DNA of 11,023 nt from Alphaproteobacteria bacterium (GTDB lineage: Bacteria; Pseudomonadota; Alphaproteobacteria; Rhizobiales; Hyphomicrobiaceae): contig JAHZKN010000320.1 in the NCBI GenBank assembly GCA_022600335.1, forward strand, positions 1-11,023, in the 5' to 3' direction. The translations under genes were made by a program, and so were the position numbers. The notes under the pieces were generated by a model. That model was not told the origin of the DNA. It saw only the letters and a program-made list of their open reading frames with translations, and did no database searches. Below, piece by piece: positions 1-6,456 of the stretch; the stretch's first letter is position 1; every line of letters begins with the position of its first letter.

Positions 1-1283
1 ATTCCCACTTTTCTCAAATGTGCAAAGAGTTCATCCTCGAGCATTTGCGGCACATCAATGCGCGCGTCTTGCAATAGAGAGATCAGGTCATACTCTGCCG
101 GACCGCGTAACGCATCTTGGAAATCGATAAGTCCGACGCGGCCGATACCAACCTGATCCGGCATCCAAATCAGATTAGGCGAATGAAAGTCGCGCAATAC
201 CCAGTGGCGATTGGCGCGACTGACACGATTAAAAATCGGCAGACATAGTGCCTGAAATTCTTTGCGCGCGGCGTCTGGGGCGACTGCGCCGTGCACGAGA
301 GGCCAGTACCACTCCAACAACAACGCACTCTCGACCTGCATCACATCTGATGTAAAAACTGGCAAGCGGTGGTGGCTGCCGTCGGTAAAGCTCCACGTAT
401 GGTCGGCAATGGCGGAGCGTAAGTGCACAAGAACCTCAGTGGCGGTGCGCCACAACAGATGTTGATCCGCACCTGCCGCAATGGCAGCACCAAACACCCG
501 ATCACCAAAGTCTTCCACCAGTAGCAGACCGTGTTCCAGATCGGCGGCATAAATCTGCGGCGCACGCAGGCCGATTTCGCCAAGCGTGTTGGCTATTGCG
601 ACAAACGGGCGGACGTCTTCAGCTAAGCATGCAAGTGCGCTATAGGGTTGCCCGTTCTGAATCGGAGGACCGTCCGGTTGCTTCGGTGCATCCATTAGCA
701 AAGCCGGGCGCGGCCCGTCTTCAATGCGGGCGTAGGTGCGTGCTGAAGCATCTCCTTGCAGATAGGAAAGATGCCCTGCACTCCAGTCCGGTCGTTGCAA
801 GAGAAAGTCTGCGATGGCTTTGATGCGGATTAAACGCGCACACCACGTTCCGGAGGCCGTCAGCGTCACAGAGCGCTCGTTTGCATCCGAGCCGTCTGCC
901 AACGCAATGGCCAAATGATTTGGACTGAGAGCGTCGGGCAATCGTTCCGGCCACTCCACGACAAGTGCACTGGCATGCACCATGTCCTCAATACCCAATT
1001 CAACCAGTTCGGTCGCGTCATTGAGACGATAAAGATCAAGATGCACGATCGGTACGCGCTGAGAGTCGTAACTCTGCATGAGTGCAAATGTCGGGCTTGG
1101 CACGTCGAGGTCTCGTTGCCCAACCACCGCGCGAATGAGTGCCCGTGCAAAAGTCGTCTTGCCTGCGCCAAGGTCACCCGACAGGGTGATGAGGTCTCCA
1201 GCGCATAGTTTAAGGGCGATCAATTCGGCAAGACGCACGACACCACGTTCATCGGCCTTGGGAATCTGCCACGTCGAGGTCAT
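1..1283 (-). CDS. tsaE: TsaE-phosphotransferase fusion (t6A ATPase + AmgK-like sugar kinase), 3' end off window
   Basis: The reading frame opens with ATG at 1283 and stays open for 427 codons to the left edge, so the C-terminus is missing. Residues 1 to about 150 are TsaE, the ATPase that supports threonylcarbamoyl transfer to A37 of tRNA: Walker A GDLGAGKTT (36-44), SPTF (63-66), DLYR (83-86) and EWPER (110-114). From about residue 155 the protein is a COG3178-type aminoglycoside-phosphotransferase fold, with LRDFHSPNL (about 362-370) as catalytic loop and LIDFQDALRGPAEYDLISLL (from about 383) as metal-binding segment. The closest characterised relative known to me is AmgK, a MurNAc/GlcNAc anomeric kinase of peptidoglycan recycling. 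This TsaE-kinase fusion is an established alphaproteobacterial arrangement. The start overlaps the end of divL by 35 bp in another frame, so the two are probably cotranscribed. A GGAG lies about 13 nt before the ATG. The kinase substrate is inferred only. Confidence 0.92.
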   Translation of the reverse strand, partial: MTSTWQIPKADERGVVRLAELIALKLCAGDLITLSGDLGAGKTTFARALIRAVVGQRDLDVPSPTFALMQSYDSQRVPIVHLDLYRLNDATELVELGIEDMVHASALVVEWPERLPDALSPNHLAIALADGSDANERSVTLTASGTWCARLIRIKAIADFLLQRPDWSAGHLSYLQGDASARTYARIEDGPRPALLMDAPKQPDGPPIQNGQPYSALACLAEDVRPFVAIANTLGEIGLRAPQIYAADLEHGLLLVEDFGDRVFGAAIAAGADQHLLWRTATEVLVHLRSAIADHTWSFTDGSHHRLPVFTSDVMQVESALLLEWYWPLVHGAVAPDAARKEFQALCLPIFNRVSRANRHWVLRDFHSPNLIWMPDQVGIGRVGLIDFQDALRGPAEYDLISLLQDARIDVPQMLEDELFAHLRKVG

Positions 1284-3768
1284 CGTCAAACGCTATCTCC
1301 GTGTCGGCACTTTGCGTAGCGCGCTCAGGGAAGCGTACCGTGATCTCAGTGCCACGGCCAAGCTCACTATCGAGCGTCATGCTGCCGCCGTGTAAATCGA
1401 CAAGACTCTTGACGACAGCAAGACCAAGCCCGGGCCCGCGGTGTTTTGAGCCGTGACTGTTGCTTTCAAACCGATCAAACACCCGCTCTTGCTGGTCTTC
1501 TGCGATGCCGACGCCATGGTCTTCGACCTTGAATACGATCTCGTCCGCTTCCAGCCAGCATGAAACCTCAACAACACCATTTGGTTCTGAAAAGCCAATG
1601 GCATTGGAAAGCAAATGCGACAAAACTTGTGTCACGCGGGCTTCATCACCGTAGAATTTGCCAACATCATCTCCAACCGCGATGTCGAGCGTCAGTTGAG
1701 CCCGTGCGGCGGCTTGTCGAACATGATCAATGGCATTGTCGATGGCTTGGTTGGCATCCACTTCTCCAAGGTTAAGTTGCAACTCACCGGCGTCGATTGT
1801 TGCAAGATCCAAAAGGCCGTCAATGATCGACAGAAGTGTTTTAGATGAATTGGTAATGTCGCTCAGGTATTCGCGCTGCTTGCCATTGAGGTTGCCAATG
1901 TGGGGGCTCTCCAAGAACTCACTGAAGCCAATAATGTTGGTCAGTGGCGTGCGTAATTCATAGGAGACATTACTGATAAAGCGGTTTTTGAGCTTGTCAG
2001 CTGCGACAAGCGCTTCGTTGCGTTCTACAAGCGCACGCTCATAGCGCTTGGAGTCGGTAACGTCGATAAATGTCAGCAGTGTTCCACCGTCGGGCAGCGG
2101 TGTGGAGGCATAGTCAATCACGCTGTTGTCAGAGCGGACCATTTGCCCATCTATGGGCTCGCGTTGGTCTGAAAAGGCCGTCACGGCCTGGCGAATGTCC
2201 TGTAAAGCATTTCCGTCTGCGCAAAGCACAGAGGCATCGCGTACAAACTCATCAATATGCGGCGACTGCTCAACATTCTTCCGAGACAACTTCCAAATTG
2301 AAATGAACGCCGCGTTGGCCAGTGCGAGACGCCCGTCTGTGCCAAACACAGCAACTGCTTCTTTCAAGCTATCAAGAGTTTCCCCTTGGACGCGAATAAG
2401 CGCGTTATAACGGCTCTCCAGCGCTAGGCGTTCGGTTTCATCAGCGTAGAGATAGGTGACGCCGCCATCAGGACGTTGCTCAGCCATGACATGTAACATG
2501 CGCCCGTCTGCAAGATGCCACCAGTCATCCAGTTCATTTCCGGCTTCGTAGACGCGCAAAATCTTGTCGCGCCATTCACGATAATGCACAACTTCCGGAA
2601 GTAATCCAAGTTCACGCAGACGATCTAGAATGGCGCTGTCAGTGGGTTTGGATTCTAGCCAGTCCTCTTTTAGTTTCCATAAATTGGCGTAGGCTTGATT
2701 GAAAAAGGTTAGCCTCTTGTCTGGGCCAAACACAGCAACTGCAGTTGCGACGCGGTCGAGTGTGCGATCATAAGTTTCAACATAGCGGTCCAATTCGCTT
2801 TGTGCGGTTTCAAGCGAGTCGATATCGATGGCGAGCCCGGCGATTGCATCACCCAACGGCAGGATTTTGACGTCATGTGATTTGCGCTCACCGCCGATGA
2901 CCAGTTGGATGCGATCAATGTAGGGTTTATTCTTGCGCAACGCAGCTTGTACATCTTGACGCTGGCGCGATTCCAAAAGTTCAATCTGATTTGAAAGCAC
3001 TTCCTCATCGTCTTTTGCCTCAACGGCTCTGACGTAAGCATTGTTGACCCATACCAATCTCTGATCAGGCCCACGCAGCCAGGCTGGCGTGTCCAGGGCG
3101 TTGAGAATTTCTCGGTTGGCACGAATGTCGCGGGCAAGGAGTGCATGGTGATCAAATATAACCGCCAAGTCTTGCTTGTATCCGACAACGTCGCGAAAGC
3201 GAAGAACTGCGCGGCCGCCTGCAGCGCGACCATCAGCTTCGACATGGGCGCCGGCTAACGTCTTCACAATCACGTTGAAAGATTTGCCCTCGGCAAACAG
3301 GGTATCAAGGTTGGACTTCAGTACCTGTGCGGCTCGCGCTTCTAGCCAAAATCCAAAGCGCAAGAATTCATGTTGGTTGCTGGGCAAGCCCGGAACGCTT
3401 GTTAGCGTATGCGTGACAACCTGTGGCGGTCTTGAATGTTCCCAAAACACAAGAACTTGCGGCTCAGCACGGATCATGGCTTCTGCCGTCGCAAGATTGC
3501 GCCGGAGAAGCCGTGTCTCCGAACGCCCAACGCGGGCCTCGCGCCGTGCCCGCCAGAGTGCGCGTGCCAGCAAGAGGGCTGCAACGACGCCGGCGACGGA
3601 AAGTCCTGCAATCAGCAGCAGGCGCTGCTGATCGGTAAAGCTTGATTCGATATGTGTGCCAGATGCACCAACAGTCAAAACAACGGCGACGCCGAACGCA
3701 GCCGCTAACAAGCCGGCAAGTTCGAGCTTTGTCTTCCGACGTCCAGATGTTTGATCGTAAAGAAGCAT
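1249..3768 (-). CDS. divL: DivL-like multi-PAS pseudo-histidine kinase (Tyr in place of the H-box His)
   Basis: 839 aa. Two hydrophobic segments (about 16-33 and 48-68) anchor the N-terminus. About four PAS-like regions follow (roughly 95-205, 215-325, 335-455, 465-575); the third and fourth carry the clear PAS words FNQAYANLWKL and ANAAFISIWKL. The dimerisation helix reads NVSYELRTPLTNIIGF, with Tyr603 where a histidine kinase has the phosphorylated His. The ATP-binding domain looks complete: LLSNAIGFS (about 715-723), DHGVGI (about 752), VFDRF and GPGLGL. In Caulobacter, DivL has the same His-to-Tyr change, binds DivK~P and controls CckA, and through it CtrA. I name the gene from that substitution, the PAS array and the location; it could be a DivL paralogue. 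The start has no good Shine-Dalgarno. The frame stays open and hydrophobic for about 30 codons upstream of ATG 3768 but has no ATG, GTG or TTG there. The gene is followed by tsaE with 35 bp overlap. Confidence 0.85.
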   Translation of the reverse strand: MLLYDQTSGRRKTKLELAGLLAAAFGVAVVLTVGASGTHIESSFTDQQRLLLIAGLSVAGVVAALLLARALWRARREARVGRSETRLLRRNLATAEAMIRAEPQVLVFWEHSRPPQVVTHTLTSVPGLPSNQHEFLRFGFWLEARAAQVLKSNLDTLFAEGKSFNVIVKTLAGAHVEADGRAAGGRAVLRFRDVVGYKQDLAVIFDHHALLARDIRANREILNALDTPAWLRGPDQRLVWVNNAYVRAVEAKDDEEVLSNQIELLESRQRQDVQAALRKNKPYIDRIQLVIGGERKSHDVKILPLGDAIAGLAIDIDSLETAQSELDRYVETYDRTLDRVATAVAVFGPDKRLTFFNQAYANLWKLKEDWLESKPTDSAILDRLRELGLLPEVVHYREWRDKILRVYEAGNELDDWWHLADGRMLHVMAEQRPDGGVTYLYADETERLALESRYNALIRVQGETLDSLKEAVAVFGTDGRLALANAAFISIWKLSRKNVEQSPHIDEFVRDASVLCADGNALQDIRQAVTAFSDQREPIDGQMVRSDNSVIDYASTPLPDGGTLLTFIDVTDSKRYERALVERNEALVAADKLKNRFISNVSYELRTPLTNIIGFSEFLESPHIGNLNGKQREYLSDITNSSKTLLSIIDGLLDLATIDAGELQLNLGEVDANQAIDNAIDHVRQAAARAQLTLDIAVGDDVGKFYGDEARVTQVLSHLLSNAIGFSEPNGVVEVSCWLEADEIVFKVEDHGVGIAEDQQERVFDRFESNSHGSKHRGPGLGLAVVKSLVDLHGGSMTLDSELGRGTEITVRFPERATQSADTEIAFDDDLDVADSQGR

Positions 3769-3932
3769 CGCTTGGGTGAGCGTTCCAATGATGAGGAGAA
3801 ACGTGGAACGCAGGCACCAAATGAAACAGACCGAGCACCCCGCTCGGCGTGTCTCGAATCACCCAGGATTATGGCGATGGCGAAACGGTCTGAAAAGCGT
3901 TGCAGGGCCACACATCTAGCCTCAACATGCCT

Positions 3933-3960
3933 CTGCCAAAGGCTGTACACAGCTTGGCAG
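3933..3960. repeat. Interrupted inverted repeat in the ahcY-divL gap
   Basis: Two 12-base arms face each other: CTGCCAA-ag-GCTGT, then AC, then ACAGC-TTGGCAG. The only interruption is a 2-nt bulge. On the minus strand it lies just past the ahcY terminator hairpin and before the divL leader. It could be a second transcription-stop hairpin, an RNA processing site or an operator near a divL promoter. The sequence does not decide which. A further perfect 6-bp inverted repeat, CCGAGC-accc-c-GCTCGG, lies at 3831-3847 in the divL leader. Confidence 0.5.
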
Positions 3961-3980
3961 CACGCGATGCTCACATAAAT

Positions 3981-4013
3981 CAGCACCCGGAGCGTTCGCC
4001 ACTCCGAGTGCTG
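3981..4013 (-). terminator. Hairpin terminator after ahcY
   Basis: On the minus strand CAGCACTCGGAG and CTCCGGGTGCTG form a 12-bp stem with one T-G wobble around a 9-nt loop. It lies 33 bp past the ahcY stop. The following bases are only moderately T-rich (ATTTATGTG), so termination may be partial or Rho-assisted. Its presence suggests that divL has its own promoter within 3769-3980, although I found no convincing -35/-10 pair there. Confidence 0.6.
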
Positions 4014-4046
4014 TTGGTGGGGCCGGTGGCTCTACAAAGCGAGCAT

Positions 4047-5456
4047 CTAGTAGCGATAATGGTCCGGCTTATAGGGCCCAGACGAGCTGACGCCAATATA
4101 ATCCGCCTGTTCATCTGAAAGCTGGGTCAGATTGGCGCCGATTTTCGCCAGGTGCAACCGGGCGACCTTTTCATCGAGATGCTTGGGCAGGGTGTAGACG
4201 TCTTTTTTGTATTCGCCCGAGTCGCGTTTGGTCCACAGTTCAATCTGGGCCAGCGTTTGGTTCGTAAAAGAAGCGGACATGACGAACGACGGGTGCCCCA
4301 TGGCATTGCCAAGATTCACTAAGCGGCCTTCCGACAACAGGATGATTCGCTTGCCATCGGCGAACTCAATTTCATCAACCTGAGGTTTGATGTTGCTCCA
4401 CTTTAGATTCTTCAGCGCGCCAACTTGAATCTCATTGTCAAAGTGACCGATATTACAGACAATGGCACGGTCCTTCATGTTGCGCATATGGTCGACCGTG
4501 ATGACGTCTTTGTTGCCCGTTGCTGTACAGAAAATGTCAGCCTGTGGCACAGCGTCTTCCATCGTGACAACTTCGTAGCCTTCCATTGAGGCTTGCAAGG
4601 CACAGATCGGGTCAATTTCTGAAACCATGACCCGGCAGCCGGCATTGCGCAGTGATGCTGCTGAGCCTTTACCGACGTCACCGAAACCAGCGACCATGGC
4701 AACCTTGCCCGCCATCATGACATCGGTGCCGCGGCGGATGCCATCGACCAGGCTCTCGCGACAGCCGTAGAGATTGTCGAACTTTGATTTTGTGACTGAG
4801 TCGTTGACGTTGATGGCTGGGAATAGCAGTTTTCCAACCTTGGCCAGCTGGTACAAGCGATTGACGCCGGTGGTGGTTTCCTCTGACACACCGCGAATAT
4901 TTTTTGCTAATTCTGCAAACCAACCAGGCTTTTCACCCAGCGTCTTTTTGATCAACGCAAAGAGCACTTCTTCCTCTTCGGAGCCCGGAGATTCTAAAAA
5001 GTCCGTGTCACCAGTCTCAGCTCGTAGGCCAAGGTGGACCAGCATGGTCGCATCACCGCCGTCATCGAGAATCAAGTTTGGTGTTCCGCCATCACCCCAC
5101 TCCATCGCGCGGCGGGTGTAATTCCAATATTCTTCCAGCGTTTCACCTTTGTAGGCAAAGACGGGGACACCTGTCGCCGCGATGGCGGCGGCGGCGTGAT
5201 CCTGCGTTGAATAGATGTTGCACGACACCCAACGCACTTCAGCACCAAGAGCGGTCAATGTTTCGATCAACACGGCCGTCTGAATGGTCATGTGCAGTGA
5301 GCCCATGATCCGTGCACCTTTGAGAGGTTGGCTGGCGCCATACTCTTCGCGTGTCGCCATCAGGCCAGGCATTTCAGATTCGGCAATGGAGATTTCTTTG
5401 CGGCCGAATTCGGCGAGGCTGATGTCTTTGACGATGTAGTCGCCGCTTGAAGTCAT
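4047..5456 (-). CDS. ahcY: S-adenosylhomocysteine hydrolase (adenosylhomocysteinase)
   Basis: 469 aa, the usual length for the proteobacterial enzyme. It splits S-adenosylhomocysteine into adenosine and homocysteine in the cytosol, relieving product inhibition of methyltransferases and feeding the methionine cycle. Visible hallmarks: [53 protein letters not shown], the NAD-binding [12 protein letters not shown] (about 253-264), [10 protein letters not shown], and the C-terminal PYKPDHYRY that reaches into the partner subunit. I chose ATG 5456 because the conserved N-terminus starts there and AAAGGA lies about 9 nt upstream. The frame is open to 5717, but that extension covers the promoter and structured leader and does not resemble the family. 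The gene sits between the PTS genes and divL as in many alphaproteobacteria, but a plus-strand gene separates it from ptsH. The leader suggests regulation or a hosted small RNA. Confidence 0.98.
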   Translation of the reverse strand: MTSSGDYIVKDISLAEFGRKEISIAESEMPGLMATREEYGASQPLKGARIMGSLHMTIQTAVLIETLTALGAEVRWVSCNIYSTQDHAAAAIAATGVPVFAYKGETLEEYWNYTRRAMEWGDGGTPNLILDDGGDATMLVHLGLRAETGDTDFLESPGSEEEEVLFALIKKTLGEKPGWFAELAKNIRGVSEETTTGVNRLYQLAKVGKLLFPAINVNDSVTKSKFDNLYGCRESLVDGIRRGTDVMMAGKVAMVAGFGDVGKGSAASLRNAGCRVMVSEIDPICALQASMEGYEVVTMEDAVPQADIFCTATGNKDVITVDHMRNMKDRAIVCNIGHFDNEIQVGALKNLKWSNIKPQVDEIEFADGKRIILLSEGRLVNLGNAMGHPSFVMSASFTNQTLAQIELWTKRDSGEYKKDVYTLPKHLDEKVARLHLAKIGANLTQLSDEQADYIGVSSSGPYKPDHYRY

Positions 5457-5511
5457 GGGTGAATTCCTTTTTCGCTGCCTATGTGCGGAGTGAATTGGAG
5501 GGCAGGACCTT

Positions 5512-5680
5512 AAGAGGCATGGTATGCGCAACGCGTGCCCTGTCCGGCAGACGACCGGAGCAGACAGGTTGGCCTCAGTCCTGGTAAGGGGCCTGCACTT
5601 TGGCCCCATGCTAAGATCGGTGGCTCCCAAGCAACCACAGACCAGGCCTTTGGTCGGCTGCGGGGCAAGCCTCCGTCTCT
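5512..5680 (-). ncRNA. Candidate structured RNA, 6S-like in size and shape, upstream of ahcY
   Basis: Starting about 6 nt after a sigma70-like -10 box, this roughly 169-nt stretch can be drawn as one long rod. The ends pair (GGAGGC at 5674-5669 with GCCTCT at 5518-5513), then TGCCC with GGGCA, GCAG with CTGC and GACC with GGTC, then CCTGGT with ACCAGG. The tip is a GGGGCC/GGCCCC hairpin (5607-5588), almost exactly at the midpoint. GTGGTT/AGCCAC forms a side hairpin, and a large asymmetric internal loop separates the closing stem from the tip. That geometry and length resemble 6S RNA, but I did not recognise conserved 6S sequence. It ends about 55 nt before ahcY, so it could instead be a cis-regulatory leader. 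I saw no SAH or SAM-II riboswitch consensus. No covariance search was possible. Confidence 0.4.
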
Positions 5681-5685
5681 CGGCC

Positions 5686-5714
5686 TCTATACCGAGGCCG
5701 CGCCAGGAACGCAA
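5686..5714 (-). promoter_or_regulatory. Sigma70-like promoter for the leader RNA/ahcY
   Basis: Read on the minus strand, TTGCGT (5714-5709) and TATAGA (5691-5686) are separated by exactly 17 bp, close to the alphaproteobacterial housekeeping consensus. The predicted start is about 5680-5679. The -10 sits inside a perfect 7-bp-arm inverted repeat (5681-5700, CGGCCTC-ggtata-GAGGCCG), and a 24-bp palindrome abuts the -35 upstream. Both could be operator elements. Confidence 0.5.
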
Positions 5715-5716
5715 CA

Positions 5717-5740
5717 AGACATAAGCAAGTCCTTATGTCT
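5717..5740. repeat. 24-bp palindrome just upstream of the ahcY promoter
   Basis: Perfect 9-bp arms AGACATAAG and CTTATGTCT flank a 6-bp spacer. It starts 3 bp upstream of the proposed -35 box, a typical place for an activator or repressor dyad. It has no T-tract, and lies upstream of the proposed start, so a role as DNA site is more likely than a role as RNA hairpin. The binding protein is unknown. Confidence 0.5.
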
Positions 5741-5885
5741 CAGCCGTGGATGGATGCGCTGGGATCCATAGGTTTTTAGGCTGTGGGCTGGTTTTGGCCG
5801 GCTTAGGGACCTACCTCGGCCGAACACCCGGTCAATACGGGTCAACGATGTCTGAATAAAATCGATCAAATTTGACTCTTAATCG

Positions 5886-5906
5886 AGGGCCGCTGGGCCC
5901 TTTGTT
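5886..5906 (+). terminator. Weak terminator-like hairpin in the intergenic region
   Basis: AGGGCC-gctg-GGCCCT forms a 6-bp stem followed on the plus strand by TTTGTT. No plus-strand gene ends nearby, so either it stops leftover antisense transcription or it is chance. Reported at low confidence. Confidence 0.25.
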
Positions 5907-6161
5907 CATGTGGCCTGATTGGTACGTTGAAGTTGGTTGCGGATGGGAACAGCACACCGGACGGGTGTCTGTGCCCCGACACTCATCGACGAACTGGTGC
6001 ACGAGACGTGATCGCGATTGCTTCAGCTCCAAGTTTAGATCTGGCTCGACTGAGTCGCAATGTCTTACGAACTCTTCAAAGCGACAGTTCGACCCGACGT
6101 TCCACATTGCTGATTGTATGCGCGCGCTGCGTCAAAAGCTTTTACAAAGTATGAACTGAGA

Positions 6162-6187
6162 ATTTCAAATTAGATCTAATTTGAAAT
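6162..6187. repeat. Perfect 26-bp palindrome
   Basis: The half site ATTTCAAATTAGA (6162-6174) is followed immediately by its exact reverse complement at 6175-6187, with no spacer and no mismatch. It lies about 270 bp upstream of the TadG-like start. A spacerless, AT-rich dyad is better explained as a dimeric protein-binding site than as an RNA hairpin. It contains two of the TCAAATT words repeated elsewhere in the interval. Confidence 0.6.
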
Positions 6188-6253
6188 GGTGTTGGTCACA
6201 CCAATTTTACGTTGTCATTCACAACCGATCGCATGAATGGAAAGTGACAGCGG

Positions 6254-6274
6254 TGCTTGCAAAGGTTGCTTGCA
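6254..6274 (+). repeat. Tandem 8-bp direct repeat TGCTTGCA
   Basis: TGCTTGCA occurs at 6254-6261 and again at 6267-6274, a 13-bp step, inside the region expected to carry the promoter of the downstream plus-strand gene. It may be a regulator half-site pair, or chance. Confidence 0.3.
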
Positions 6275-6456
6275 TTTATCTTCAAATTGAATCGATTTTG
6301 GTGGTGCTTCGTTAGCCGTCTTAACGGTTAGCGCTCACTTAATCCAATGAAATTTGATACAACTTTGGCATCAAATTCAAAGAGTACATTTGCGACCTTT
6401 GAATGGTTTTCTGCAGTGCTGCAGTGATTGATCCTCAGTTGGGTGAGACTAGAAAA

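Larger units (their letters stand above)
5866..6377. repeat. Cluster of TCAAATT words upstream of the TadG-like gene
   Basis: TCAAATT or its complement AATTTGA occurs at 5866-5872 and 5869-5875 (together the palindrome TCAAATTTGA), 6165-6171, 6178-6184, 6282-6288, 6351-6357 and 6371-6377. Seven copies in about 510 bp is far more than chance for a 7-mer, even allowing for local AT-richness. Two copies form the arms of the 26-bp palindrome. This suggests repeated binding of one regulator or architectural protein, but no known consensus is assigned. Confidence 0.4.
5741..6456. other. Long noncoding interval between ahcY and the TadG-like gene
   Basis: About 700 bp without a convincing gene. Short open frames on both strands (for example 5832-6107 minus and 5872-6159 plus) have unlikely protein sequence and no ribosome binding site. 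The interval holds a GC hairpin followed by TTTGTT (5886-5906), seven TCAAATT/AATTTGA words, a perfect 26-bp palindrome, an 8-bp direct repeat, and a small inverted element TAGCCGT-CTTA-ACGGTTA-like around 6313-6330. The half near the plus-strand gene is AT-rich and must contain its promoter. No single -35/-10 pair stood out. Confidence 0.6.

Noticed and set aside
866..1177. 103-residue minus-strand frame
   Set aside because: Shadow of the TsaE-phosphotransferase fusion, whose motifs are in a different frame.
2709..3245. 178-residue minus-strand frame
   Set aside because: Shifted frame inside divL, whose PAS sequence in the other frame is clear.
3176..3631. 151-residue plus-strand frame
   Set aside because: Antisense to the strongly supported divL reading frame and low-complexity Ala/Arg/Ser; a shadow.
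5457..5680. SAH or SAM-II riboswitch upstream of ahcY
   Set aside because: I could not find the conserved core of either class. The leader remains an unassigned structured RNA.
5457..5717. N-terminal extension of AhcY by 87 residues
   Set aside because: The extension is Arg/Cys/Pro-rich, unlike the family, and covers the ahcY promoter and structured leader. The conserved start with a ribosome site is at 5456.
5832..6107. 91-residue open frame on the minus strand
   Set aside because: No recognisable family, odd composition, no clear ribosome site; an overlapping plus-strand frame of the same length looks equally plausible, a sign of chance.
6312..6344. CtrA-type binding site (TTAA-N7-TTAA) before the TadG-like gene
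   Set aside because: TTAA and TTAG words are present, but no pair has the required 7-bp spacing.
5741..6456. tRNA or insertion-sequence remnant
   Set aside because: No cloverleaf, T-loop consensus, transposase fragment or terminal repeats with target duplication could be seen.
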